This document shows positions 49,155 through 57,819 of a stretch of DNA of 64,000 nt, piece by piece. The stretch is from JANPPS01 sp965246835 (GTDB lineage: Bacteria > Pseudomonadota > Alphaproteobacteria > Acetobacterales > Acetobacteraceae), in contig CBDFFQ010000001.1 in assembly GCA_965246835.1 (NCBI GenBank), positions 1,798,001 through 1,862,000 of the forward strand. Direction: 5' to 3'. Every line of letters starts with the position of its first letter. Within the stretch, counting starts at the first letter, position 1. A program made the translations under genes and the position numbers. Under the pieces are notes generated by a model. That model was given only the letters and a program-made list of their open reading frames with translations, searched no databases and was not told the origin of the DNA.

Positions 49155-49185
49155 CAAAAAAGGCCGCCCCAAACCGGGGCGGCCC
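49155..49185 (-). terminator. Rho-independent terminator/attenuator between aapJ and aapQ
   Basis: On the minus strand GGGGCGGCC/GGCCGCCCC type arms (49162-49170 with 49176-49184) form a perfect 9-bp GC stem with a 5-nt loop. TTTTTTG follows. It lies 27 nt after the aapJ stop. Partial termination here would give more binding protein than membrane and ATPase components, a common arrangement in such operons. Confidence 0.9.
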
Positions 49186-49211
49186 ATTGCTTGGTCACTC
49201 TGCGCGAAAAA

Positions 49212-50243
49212 TCACCGAATCGGCGGCGGATAATGCAGGCCACCCTTGTTCCACAGATTGTTGATACCGCGCGGGATGCCGAGCGGGCCGACCGTGCGAT
49301 CGAACATCTCGCCATAGTTGCCCACGGACTTGATGACGTTCACGACCCACTTGTTGTCCACGCCCAGCGCCTTGCCCAGATCACCCTCGGCGCCCAGCAG
49401 GCGGCGGATATCCGGGTTGGTCGACTTGCCCATCTCATCCACGTTCTTGCTGGTCACGCCGCTCTCTTCGGCCTGGATCATGGCGAACAGGGTCCAGCGG
49501 ACGATGTCGAAGAACTTGTCGTCGCCCTTGCGGACCATCATCCCCAGCGGCTCCTTGCTGATGATCTCCGGCAGCAGGACGTGCTCGCTCGCCTTCGGCC
49601 CCTGTTGGAAGCGGAACGACGCCAAGCCCGAGGCGTCGGTCGAATAGCTGTCGCAGCGGCCGGCCAGGTAGGTGTTCTGGATCTCAGCCAGGTCCTGGAT
49701 CAGGACGGGCGTGAACTTCAGGTTATTGAGCCGGAAGTAGTCGGCGATCGCCAGCTCCGTGCTGGTGCCGGGCTGGACGCAGATGGTGGCGCCGTTCAGG
49801 TCCTTGGCAGACTTCACGCCCGAGGCCGTCTTCACCATGAAACCGGTGCCGTCGTAGAAATTGATGCCCGCGAACATCAGTCCAAGGTTGCCCTCGCGCC
49901 CCAGCGTCCAGGTGGTGGAGCGAACCAGCAGGTCGATCTCACCGGATTGCAGCGCCGTAAAGCGGTTGGTGGTCGTGGTCGGCACGAAGCGGACCTTGTT
50001 GCCGTCCCCCAGCACGGCGGCGGCGACTGCGCGGCAGGTGTCGGCGTCGATGCCCTGGGTCACGCCCTTGCTGTCGGCCAGCGAGAATCCGGCCACCCCG
50101 GTCGACACACCGCAGGCCAGCATGCCCTTGCTGCGGATGCTGTCGATCGTGGCGGAGCCGCTGCCCTGGGCCAAGGCAGGGGTGCCGGCGGCCATAAGCC
50201 CGGCCAGCGCCAGGGCGGCACCGGAGGCAGTCAATCGCTTCAT
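49212..50243 (-). CDS. aapJ: General amino-acid ABC transporter binding protein AapJ
   Basis: A 343-residue periplasmic protein with a signal peptide (AALALAGLMAAGTPALA, cleavage after residue 25). The AapJ/BztA body has LACGVSTGVAGFSLAD, GIDADTCRAVAAAVLGD, LVRSTTWTLGREGNLGL, ICVQPGTSTELAIADYF, GRCDSYSTDASGLAS and the end GLHYPPPIR. GAAGGA precedes the ATG. It is the first gene of the aap operon. The preceding 77 nt, down to the dehydrogenase stop at 50321, should hold the promoter; I see no clear boxes in it. Confidence 0.95.
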   Translation of the reverse strand: MKRLTASGAALALAGLMAAGTPALAQGSGSATIDSIRSKGMLACGVSTGVAGFSLADSKGVTQGIDADTCRAVAAAVLGDGNKVRFVPTTTTNRFTALQSGEIDLLVRSTTWTLGREGNLGLMFAGINFYDGTGFMVKTASGVKSAKDLNGATICVQPGTSTELAIADYFRLNNLKFTPVLIQDLAEIQNTYLAGRCDSYSTDASGLASFRFQQGPKASEHVLLPEIISKEPLGMMVRKGDDKFFDIVRWTLFAMIQAEESGVTSKNVDEMGKSTNPDIRRLLGAEGDLGKALGVDNKWVVNVIKSVGNYGEMFDRTVGPLGIPRGINNLWNKGGLHYPPPIR

Positions 50244-50320
50244 GGTTTATTCCTTCAACGTGGACGTGGTTTGCGTACAGCGCGGATCAGAACTGTGCAA
50301 GCCGCGGACCAAAGCTGCAA

Positions 50321-53074
50321 TCACAAAGCAAAGGCCGCCGGCAGCGCCGCCCGTTCGCGCACGCCGTCCGCCAGCATTTGCCCCACGACCGGCCCGAGCG
50401 TGTAGCCGTTTCCCGTCACACCATGCCACAGGCCGGGCTGACCCGGCGTCCCCGCGATCACGGGCCCACGGTCCAGATGCGGCGCCACCCCGGTCCAGGC
50501 GCGCAGCACATGCACCCCCGCCAGGGCCGGCAGGGCACGGGCCGCCAGCGCCAGATTGCCCTCCAGGCTGTCCCGCCGGACCTGCGCGGCGCCCCGTGCA
50601 TCCAGCACGCCGGGCCAGCCGCCGCCAATGAGCAGATGCCCGGCATCACTCTGCTTCAACGACAGATGCCGCCCCGTCCAGGCCACCAAGTGCCGCAGCA
50701 TCGGGGGCGCTGCCTCGGTCGCGATCACCTGCTGCACCAGGCCGTGCATCGGCAGCGCGACGCCGGCCAGTGCCGCAATGCGCCCGGCCTGCGCCCCGGC
50801 GGCATTCACCACCTGGCTGGCGTGGACAGCACCCGACGCAGTCTGCACCAGCCACCCCGCGCCCTCCGGCCGAAGCGCCAGCACGTCGATGCCCGCCGCG
50901 AACCGCACCCCCGCCCGCCGGGCCAGTAACAGCAACGCCATGGTGCCGCGCAACGGGTCACCCTGCCCTTCCAGCGGGCAAAACGCGGCCCCGGCAAAAC
51001 ACCCGTCCAGACCCGGCGCCATCGCGCGCAGATCCGCGGCGCCGATCACTTCGGACGGGATGCCGCGGGACCGTTCGAACGCGGCTTTGGACCCCAGCAA
51101 CGCCAGCTCAGTTTCCGTTTCGGCCAGCACCAGACCGCCTTCGGTGCGCAGGCCCAGGTCTTCGTTGGCATCCCGCGCCAGTTCCCGCCACAGCGCGACG
51201 CTTCGCGGTCCGAGCGGCAGGGTGTCGGCCATCGGGCCGCCGCTGCCCTCCTGATAGACATAGGGCACGAGCTGGATATGCAGGCTGCCGGCGTTGGCGG
51301 TGCTGGCGGCCATGCCGGGCTCATTGCGGTCCAGCAGCAGCACGTCCGCACCGTCCCGCGCCAGATACAGCGCGGTGGATAGGCCGATGATGCCACCGCC
51401 GATCACTACGATCTCGGCCGCCTCCGGCAGCGGCGCCGGCGGGGCGGTCAGCCATCGGGTGGGCTCGGGCAACGGCACCACGGCATCCCGCGGGTCCGCC
51501 TGGTCCGCCATGATGACGCCGGCCAGCACGGGGCGGAGCGGCAGGCGCGGGGCGGCGAACCCGGCCTCCTCCCTGGCGCCGCACAGCCGGGCCACGGCGG
51601 CACCGCAGAACCGCCCGGCGCAGCGCCCCATGCCCGCCCGGGTCGCGCGCTTGACCGTCGCGAGCGAGGCCGCGCCGTCCGCCAATGCGCCGCGAACCTG
51701 GCCGGCCGTGACCTCCTCGCAGCGGCAGACGATCGTGTCGTCCGGCAGGTCGCGCGGGTCGGGCGGAGGGGCGGCATAGGCCGTCCACAATGCGCGCTGA
51801 AACCGCTCGGCCCGGCGCAGCCTTGCGGTGGAGCCGCCCGGCGCCGCCCGTCCCACGGCGCGCGCCGCCGCCCGCCCGGCCATCCCGCCGCGATGGAGCG
51901 CCACCTGCGACCCGCCCATGCGCGCGCCGTCGCCGATCGCGAACACGCCGGGCAGGCTGGTGCGCCCCTCGGCATCCGTCTCGGTCTCGAGCCGCCCCGT
52001 CACCATGCGGTGCGCGGCCCCGAGCGCCCTGGCCAGCCCGGTCTCGGCCTGAAAGCCCCAGTTCAGCGCCACCGCCTCCGCCGCAATCTCGGCCAGGCCG
52101 GCCGGGCCTTCGACGCGCAGGCCGGTGACCCGCTCCGTGCCCAGCACGGCGACCGGCCGCGCCTGCCACAGCACCGGCACCCTCGCCCGCCGCAGCGTGG
52201 TCAGCATGCCAAGGCCCGCCCAGGCTAGGGATGGCGAGGCCAGTGCCAACTCCAGCCCCACCGGCCGCGCCGCCGCCTCGATCACTGCCGCGACCTCGCC
52301 CCCTGCACGCAACAACTCCACCGCGACCTGCAGATTGAGCGGCCCGTTCCCCGCCACCACCACCCGCCCGGGGCTCACCCGATAGGTCCGCACGAGGGTT
52401 TGCAGCGCCCCCGTGGTCATGCAACCCGGCAGCGTCCAACCGGGCAGATGCACCGGCGCCTCATGCGCGCCAGGCGCCAAAATCAGCTGCCGGGGCCGCA
52501 GCACCAGGCGGGCCTCGGGCGTGGTGGCCACGATCTCCGGGCCAGGGAATGCGCCCCACACCAGGGCCTGCAGCCGCGGCACGCCGGCCGCCCGAGCGCG
52601 CAAGGCATCCCCGCGGCGGGATTGCGGGTCGGGCGACGCGGCGTGTTTGTAGTACTGCCCGCCTAGCGCCCCCCGCTCCTCCAGCAGCAGCACTTGTGCA
52701 CCGGCCTCATGCGCCGCAATGGCGGCCGACAGGCCGGCGGGGCCGCCGCCCACCACCAGCACCTCCGGCGTCAGCACACGCTCCGGGAGAGGTGCGGGCA
52801 GGACGGCCGCGCCATCCCCGATCCGCATCCCGTCCCTGACGGCGGTCATGCAGGCCCGCTGCGAGGGCACGCCGTCGATGGTGACGATGCAGTCAAAGCA
52901 CGCGCCCATGCCGCAATGCAGCCCGCGGGGCGCGTCCTTCGCCGTATGCCGGAAGGCCACATGCCCGGCCGCCGTCAGCGCCGCCGCCACACTCTCCCCG
53001 GTGCGGGCGGGCAGGGGCGAGCCATCCACCAAAATCGACACGGTCTCGGTGGGGCGGGAGTGGTAGAGGCGCAT
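50321..53074 (-). CDS. Three-part fused amino-acid dehydrogenase ([2Fe-2S] + FAD/NAD-type + BFD + DAO), HcnABC/LhpBEF-like
   Basis: A 917-residue single chain joining what are normally three subunits. Residues 15-90 are a [2Fe-2S] ferredoxin-like domain with C54-x4-C59-x2-C62-x12-C75. Residues 100-430 are a pyridine-nucleotide-disulfide-type flavoprotein (VLVVGGGPAGLSAAIAAHEAG, FAIGDGARMGG). Residues 440-500 hold a BFD-type [2Fe-2S] site (CRCEEVTAGQ, RCAGRFC). Residues 550-917 are a DAO flavoprotein (IVVIGGGIIGLSTALYLARDG, HGVTGNGYTLGP). The same parts make hydrogen cyanide synthase HcnABC and cis-4-hydroxy-D-proline dehydrogenase LhpBEF. The divergent DapA-family gene and the aap transporter favour the hydroxyproline type. 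ATG at 53074. Confidence 0.88.
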   Translation of the reverse strand: MRLYHSRPTETVSILVDGSPLPARTGESVAAALTAAGHVAFRHTAKDAPRGLHCGMGACFDCIVTIDGVPSQRACMTAVRDGMRIGDGAAVLPAPLPERVLTPEVLVVGGGPAGLSAAIAAHEAGAQVLLLEERGALGGQYYKHAASPDPQSRRGDALRARAAGVPRLQALVWGAFPGPEIVATTPEARLVLRPRQLILAPGAHEAPVHLPGWTLPGCMTTGALQTLVRTYRVSPGRVVVAGNGPLNLQVAVELLRAGGEVAAVIEAAARPVGLELALASPSLAWAGLGMLTTLRRARVPVLWQARPVAVLGTERVTGLRVEGPAGLAEIAAEAVALNWGFQAETGLARALGAAHRMVTGRLETETDAEGRTSLPGVFAIGDGARMGGSQVALHRGGMAGRAAARAVGRAAPGGSTARLRRAERFQRALWTAYAAPPPDPRDLPDDTIVCRCEEVTAGQVRGALADGAASLATVKRATRAGMGRCAGRFCGAAVARLCGAREEAGFAAPRLPLRPVLAGVIMADQADPRDAVVPLPEPTRWLTAPPAPLPEAAEIVVIGGGIIGLSTALYLARDGADVLLLDRNEPGMAASTANAGSLHIQLVPYVYQEGSGGPMADTLPLGPRSVALWRELARDANEDLGLRTEGGLVLAETETELALLGSKAAFERSRGIPSEVIGAADLRAMAPGLDGCFAGAAFCPLEGQGDPLRGTMALLLLARRAGVRFAAGIDVLALRPEGAGWLVQTASGAVHASQVVNAAGAQAGRIAALAGVALPMHGLVQQVIATEAAPPMLRHLVAWTGRHLSLKQSDAGHLLIGGGWPGVLDARGAAQVRRDSLEGNLALAARALPALAGVHVLRAWTGVAPHLDRGPVIAGTPGQPGLWHGVTGNGYTLGPVVGQMLADGVRERAALPAAFAL

Positions 53075-53120
53075 CGGCGTGAGACTTGCACAGGGCTTTG
53101 CACGCTGCCAAGGAAGCCGC

Positions 53121-54023
53121 ATGCCTGAACCGTTCAGCGGCACCCACACGGTGCTGGTCACGCCCTTTACCCCGGACGGCGCCGGGCTCGATCTGCCGGC
53201 CCTCGAACGCTTGGTGGACTACCAGATCGAGAACGGGGTCGAGGGGCTGATGCCACTGGGCTCCACCGGCGAGTTCCTGTCCGTATCGCACGAGGAGCGA
53301 ACCGCGGTGATCGAGACGGTGGTCCGCGCCGCCCGGGGCCGCGTCCCGGTGATCCCCGGCACCGGCGCCGAAGACACGCGGGAGGCCGTGGCGCTGGCGC
53401 GGGAAGCCGAGGCGCTGGGCGCGCAGGGCGTGCTGGTGATCCCGCCGTTCTACAGCGTGCCGACGGAGGACGAGCTTTTTGCGCACTACGCCGCGATCGG
53501 TCACGCGATCGGCATTCCGGTCATGCTCTACAACAACCCGGCCACCGCCAATGTGGACCTCACACCCCCGATCCTGGCCCGGCTCTCGACTATCGAGAAC
53601 TGCCGTTACGTGAAGGAAAGCACGCTGGAGGTGACGCGGGTCCGGGACATCCTGGCGCTGTGCGAGGGGCGGATGACGGTGTTCGCGGGCGTGCTGGGAT
53701 ACGAGAGTGCGTGGCTGGGCGCCGTGGGGTGGGTCGCGGTGTGCAGCAACGTGGCCCCGCGCCTATCGGCCGACATGTTCCGCGCCGCGGCAGCGGGGGA
53801 CCGCGCGACGGCGCTGCCGCTCTATCGCCGGCTCGCGCCGCTGCTGCCCTGGGTGGGCGGGCCGCGCTACGTGAGCGGGACCAAGGCGGCGCTCAGCCTG
53901 ATCGGCCGCGACATGGGCCCACCCCGGCCGCCGCGCCTGCCGTTGCCGGAGCACGACCTGCCTGCTCTTGCGGCGGTGCTGCACGGCCTGGGCCTTACAA
54001 ACCATGGTGCCGAAGTGGCGTGA
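53121..54023 (+). CDS. DapA/NanA-family lyase or deaminase, LhpC/HypD-like
   Basis: A 300-residue class I aldolase-fold enzyme. GLMPLGSTGEFLSV is the pyruvate-binding loop, PVMLYNNPATA holds the catalytic Tyr and CRYVKESTLEVTRV the Schiff-base Lys. DapA itself is a housekeeping enzyme. The divergent location next to a D-amino-acid-type dehydrogenase fusion matches delta1-pyrroline-4-hydroxy-2-carboxylate deaminase (LhpC/HypD) of hydroxyproline catabolism, which makes 2-oxoglutarate semialdehyde. AAGGAAG precedes the ATG at 53121, and the two starts are only 46 nt apart. Other lyase activities remain possible. Confidence 0.87.
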   Translation: MPEPFSGTHTVLVTPFTPDGAGLDLPALERLVDYQIENGVEGLMPLGSTGEFLSVSHEERTAVIETVVRAARGRVPVIPGTGAEDTREAVALAREAEALGAQGVLVIPPFYSVPTEDELFAHYAAIGHAIGIPVMLYNNPATANVDLTPPILARLSTIENCRYVKESTLEVTRVRDILALCEGRMTVFAGVLGYESAWLGAVGWVAVCSNVAPRLSADMFRAAAAGDRATALPLYRRLAPLLPWVGGPRYVSGTKAALSLIGRDMGPPRPPRLPLPEHDLPALAAVLHGLGLTNHGAEVA

Positions 54024-54336
54024 CCCGCTTGTCCTGAGCTCGCCGAAGGACGTTACGTGAAAGGCCCTTCGACGAGCTCAGGGCGAACGGGATCACGGAC
54101 GGTGCTGCGCCGAGGTGACGACGAGCTCAGGGCGAACGGAGTCAGGGACGGTGCAGCGCCGAGGTGACGAAAAGCCCGCTTGTCCTGAGCTTGTCGAAGG
54201 ACGTTACGAAAGGCCCTTCGACGAATTCAGGGCGTACGGGATCACGGACTGTGCAGCGCCGAGGCGACGAAAAGCCCGCTTGTCCTGAGCTTGTCGAAGG
54301 ACGTTGCGGGAGGCCCTGCGACGAGCTCAGGGCACA
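54024..54336. repeat. Array of CTTCGACGAGCTCAGG-type palindromes
   Basis: The gap between the DapA-family gene and the amidohydrolase gene is filled with repeat units. CCGCTTGTCCTGAGCTTGTCGAAGGACGTTACG alternates with the inverted GCCCTTCGACGAGCTCAGGGCGAACGGGATCACGGAC and the spacer GTGCAGCGCCGAGGTGACGA. About three full units and parts are present. One unit has lost its left half near 54118. They are related to, but a different subfamily from, the 45463 array. I see no gene in this stretch. Confidence 0.92.
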
Positions 54337-54337
54337 C

Positions 54338-55573
54338 CTAAGCCGGGCGGTGCAACATCGGCCGCGCCCGGGTAAACGTCAGCCGGCCGGCCTTCATGCC
54401 CCAGAGCGGCTGCGCCAGCTCCGCCACCGCCGCATCGGCTGTCGGTGCATCGAGGCACACCAGATCCGCCGGGGCGCCCACCCGGATTCCATACTCGGCC
54501 CGCAACAGCCGCGCCGCGTCGGACGTGACCATGCCCAGGCACGCCGCCAGCGCCTCGGGCCGAGCCACCTGACAAACATTGGCATAGAGATTCGCCATCC
54601 GCAGCAGGTTCGCGTCCCCGTACGGCGTGAACGGATTCAGCACATTGTTGGTCGCGACGGAGCACACGACCCCCGCCGCCCGCAGCGGCTCCGCCGTCAC
54701 CACGCCGCGCGGCACGGCGTGATCATGCGTGCGTCCCGTGAGGAACAGATCGGTGGAGGGCAGGATCGTGACCGCGACCCCGGCCCGCGCCAGCGTGCCC
54801 GCCAACACCGCGAACCGTGCCGGTGGCAGCAGCGACGCCTGCGTCACGTGCCCCACCGCGACCCGGCCGCCCCAGCCATTTTCCTCCGTCTTGCGGCAGA
54901 CATACTCGGTCTGCATGCCGTCCGGCGTGTCCCCCATGTCGAGGTGCATGTCGATATCGACGTCGAACTGCCGGGCCAGCTCGAAGATGCGGTCGATCTG
55001 GCCGCGCGGGTCCGTGTCGCAATACGGCGCCGCCCCGATCACGCGGGCGCCGCGGCGCAGGCCCTCGACCAGCAGGGAGTCGGTGCCGGGGTTGTTCAGC
55101 AGGCCCTCCTGCGGGAACACGCACAGCTCGATGTCGATAGCCCAGGCGTAGTCGCGCGCCAGGGCCTGCACCCCGTCGAACCCGCGCAGGCCGATGCCGG
55201 GATCGACCTCCACATGGGTGCGGATGCGCGTCGTGCCCCAGCCGACGCAGCGATCGAGCGTGCGGGCGCCTCTGGCCACCACGTCCTCGATCGTAAAATC
55301 CCGCTTGGCGGCGGCGGTGAGGCGCACGGCTTCCAGCACCGATCCCTCCGACACCGTGCAGCGGTCGAGGATGCAGGTCTTGTCCAGATGCAGATGCGTC
55401 TCGACCAGGCCTGGGATCAGCAGGCAGCCGGCCGCGTCCAGCACCGGGGCGTCAGCGGCGAGCGACGGCTCGATCGCCACGATGCGGCCTGATGTCACCC
55501 CGATGTCGACGGGCCCGCTGCCATTAACCAGGCTGCCATTTGCCAAAACGGCGCCGCGCACGATCCAGTCCAT
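54338..55573 (-). CDS. Metal-dependent amidohydrolase (cytosine deaminase-like)
   Basis: A 411-residue TIM-barrel amidohydrolase. PGLVETHLHLDKTCIL carries the HxH metal pair with the cytosine-deaminase-type HLDK. It continues with RTHVEVDPGIGLRG, VDIDMHLDMGD, VAVGHVTQAS with the second His, and ATNNVLNPFTPYGDANLLRMA, where N replaces the usual D of SDN. The CodA-like branch also includes triazine and hydantoin hydrolases, so the natural substrate is open. It starts at ATG 55573 with no strong ribosome site and is divergent from the hypothetical at 55669. Confidence 0.88.
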   Translation of the reverse strand: MDWIVRGAVLANGSLVNGSGPVDIGVTSGRIVAIEPSLAADAPVLDAAGCLLIPGLVETHLHLDKTCILDRCTVSEGSVLEAVRLTAAAKRDFTIEDVVARGARTLDRCVGWGTTRIRTHVEVDPGIGLRGFDGVQALARDYAWAIDIELCVFPQEGLLNNPGTDSLLVEGLRRGARVIGAAPYCDTDPRGQIDRIFELARQFDVDIDMHLDMGDTPDGMQTEYVCRKTEENGWGGRVAVGHVTQASLLPPARFAVLAGTLARAGVAVTILPSTDLFLTGRTHDHAVPRGVVTAEPLRAAGVVCSVATNNVLNPFTPYGDANLLRMANLYANVCQVARPEALAACLGMVTSDAARLLRAEYGIRVGAPADLVCLDAPTADAAVAELAQPLWGMKAGRLTFTRARPMLHRPA

Positions 55574-55668
55574 TCAGCGTTCGCCACTCATCCGCATACG
55601 ACATCGTCGGCCGGCGCCTGGCGGGGCGCAAGTCAGGTTGGGGTCAGCGCCGTCATCTACGACGCACT

Positions 55669-56589
55669 ATGGCTTCCATTCAGGGCATCGGAGCGGGCGG
55701 GCAAGACGCGGCGGCACACGATCCCCGGATCGCACCGGTCGCGTTCGCCCTCTATCTGGCGGACAATGCCGACGCCATCGCGGCGATCGCCGATGCACGG
55801 CGCACGGGTCAGCCCTGGTCCGCCACCCGTGCGAACCTCACGGCGGCGCTGACGCAGGATGGCTACAACCTGGTGGTGAGCGGCGCCGGCCGCCCGATCC
55901 GCGTGCGCCTGCCGGATGCGCAGCCGATCGAGACCGGGCGCGCCATGCTGGGCGGCGACACCGGACCGGACGACCTGACGCAGCGCCTGTTCGTCGGACC
56001 CATCCTGCTCGATCCCGCCAGCAGGCCGGCGATCCTGCGGGGGGAGGAGTTCACCGTGGCCCAGGCCACCATGCTGGCCGGCGCCCCGGCCGGCAGCACG
56101 CTGCGGATCATGGACGGCCTCGCCGGCAGCACCGTCACCCTCACTGTCAGGCATCCCACGCTGGTGCCGCAACAGAACCGGGTTGTGCTCCGGTCCACCA
56201 TGGACGGGGTCAAGACCGTCAAGATGGAGGAGTTCTTCCTCGCGAACTCCGCACCGGCCGGCACCGGCCTGCGCGCCTTCGCCCGCATGGCCCAAGCGGC
56301 GCAGGAAGCCGGGTTTCAGGCCATAGAGACCGTGGCCGTGGGCAACCTGCTGGATCCCAAGAACGGCTACTACACATGGCCCCGCTTCGGCTTCAACGGC
56401 GTGCTCTCCGCGCGGCAGGCGGAGTGGGCCGGCACCACCGACCTTCTGACGCTTATGGAAACACCGGAGGGCCGGGATTTGTGGCGCCTGAACGGCTGCG
56501 TCGTCGAGGCTCGGTTCGACCTCGAGCCCGGCAGCCGGAGCCAACAGGCGCTGGCCCGCTATATGGCGGAAAAGGGCGCCCGAATCTAA
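55669..56589 (+). CDS. Hypothetical protein, possibly GNAT-like
   Basis: A 306-residue soluble protein, no signal peptide. The first half (LYLADNADAIAAIADARRTG, GAGRPIRVRLPDAQPIETG) has no motif I know. The second half has TMDGVKTVKMEEFFLANSAP, then GTGLRAFARMAQAAQEAGFQ and NGYYTWPRFGFNG. The G-T-G-L-R-A-F loop-helix resembles motif A of GNAT acetyltransferases, and the NGYYTWPR box is seen in hypothetical proteins of that type, so a GNAT-like fold is possible. It converges with the Liv-type binding protein, overlapping its stop by 4 nt. Confidence 0.65.
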   Translation: MASIQGIGAGGQDAAAHDPRIAPVAFALYLADNADAIAAIADARRTGQPWSATRANLTAALTQDGYNLVVSGAGRPIRVRLPDAQPIETGRAMLGGDTGPDDLTQRLFVGPILLDPASRPAILRGEEFTVAQATMLAGAPAGSTLRIMDGLAGSTVTLTVRHPTLVPQQNRVVLRSTMDGVKTVKMEEFFLANSAPAGTGLRAFARMAQAAQEAGFQAIETVAVGNLLDPKNGYYTWPRFGFNGVLSARQAEWAGTTDLLTLMETPEGRDLWRLNGCVVEARFDLEPGSRSQQALARYMAEKGARI

Positions 56590-57785
56590 CCGCCGCACGC
56601 CTCCCGGTTGACCGGAAGGAACGCCTCGTTGGCCGGGATGGCGCGCACGGGCGTGTAGTAATCCCAAGGCGCCGTGCTCTCCTCCGGCGTCTTGACCCGC
56701 CAGAGTGTCACGTCGAACAGCACGCGCCCGTCGTTGCGGACCGTGGCGGGCCGGCCGAAATATTGGAGGGGGCGCTCCCGCATGGCGCGGTTGACCGCCA
56801 CGGCCTCGTCCGTGCCAGCCGCGTCGATCGCGCGCAGATAGTGGGTGACGGCGGTGTAGATCTCCGCGTGGTTCTTGCTGGGCATCTGCTTCTGCACCTC
56901 AAAGAAGCGCCGGGCGAAGCTGCGGCTTTCCTCGTTCTGATCCCAGTAGAACCCTTCGGTGAAGCTGTAGCCCTGCGTGGCCTGCAACCCCAGCGCGTGG
57001 ATGTCCTGGATATAGGTCAGGAACCCGGCCAGCGTCTGCTTGCCACCTTCCCGCAAGCCGAACTCGTTGGCCTGCTTCAATAAATTGACCAGATCCCCGC
57101 CCACGCTCGCCAGCGCGATGACCTTGGCGCCGGAGGCTTGGGCCTGCAGCAGGAGCGACGAATAATCCGTGGCGCCGATCGGATGCCGCACGGTGCCCAG
57201 CACCTTGCCGCCCGCCGCTGTGACGACCGCGGTCGCCTCCCGCTCCAACGCCAGGCCGAATGCCATGTCCACTGTAATGAAAAACCACGTGTCCCCGCCA
57301 GCCGCCAGCAGCGCGCGGGCGGTGCCGGAGGTGAGCGCATGCGTGTCGTCCGCCCAATGCGTGCTGACCGGGGAGCAGAACTTGGAGGTGAACTCGCTGG
57401 CGGCCGATGCCGTGATCATGACGGTGCGGTTCTTCTGCTTGGCGATCTCCTGCACCGCGAGCGCGATGGGCGTCACCGGCAGGTCGATCACCGCGTCCAC
57501 CCGCTCGGTATCGAACCAGCGGCGGGCGATGGCGGCCGCCACGTCCGGCTTGTTCTGCGTGTCGGCGTGCAGCACCTCGATCGGTTTGCCATGCACCACG
57601 CCGCCGAAATCGCGCACCGCCATCTGCGCCGCCAGCACGGAGCCCGGTCCGGCGCTGTCGGCATAGGGCCCGGTCTCGTCGGTCAGCACGCCGATCCGCA
57701 CGACGTCATCGGAGATCTGCGCCCGCGCCGGGCTGGCCACGGCCGCCAGACACACAAAAAGGCAGGCTAGCCGGCGTGCGGTCAT
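56586..57785 (-). CDS. ABC transporter binding protein, Liv/Peripla_BP_6 type
   Basis: A 399-residue periplasmic binding protein with a signal peptide (RLACLFVCLAAVASPARA, residues 5-22). The two-lobed Liv/amide-type body has VRIGVLTDETGPYADSAGPG, AAQMAVRDFGG, HADTQNKPDVAAAIARRW, VMITASAASEFTSKFC and IGATDYSSLLLQAQASGAKV. GAGGGG lies 7 nt before the ATG. It has no permease next to it. It could in principle serve the LivHMGF transporter at 17-21 kb, which lacks one, but that is speculation across 36 kb. Confidence 0.92.
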   Translation of the reverse strand: MTARRLACLFVCLAAVASPARAQISDDVVRIGVLTDETGPYADSAGPGSVLAAQMAVRDFGGVVHGKPIEVLHADTQNKPDVAAAIARRWFDTERVDAVIDLPVTPIALAVQEIAKQKNRTVMITASAASEFTSKFCSPVSTHWADDTHALTSGTARALLAAGGDTWFFITVDMAFGLALEREATAVVTAAGGKVLGTVRHPIGATDYSSLLLQAQASGAKVIALASVGGDLVNLLKQANEFGLREGGKQTLAGFLTYIQDIHALGLQATQGYSFTEGFYWDQNEESRSFARRFFEVQKQMPSKNHAEIYTAVTHYLRAIDAAGTDEAVAVNRAMRERPLQYFGRPATVRNDGRVLFDVTLWRVKTPEESTAPWDYYTPVRAIPANEAFLPVNREACGG

Positions 57786-57819
57786 GTCGTTTCCCCTCGT
57801 TGCGGAGGGTTAAAGCATC

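Noticed and set aside
50321..53074. Hydrogen cyanide synthase as the function of the fused enzyme.
   Set aside because: HcnABC has the same parts, but the divergent DapA-family gene and the amino-acid importer fit hydroxyproline-type catabolism better. Cyanide synthesis is kept only as an alternative.
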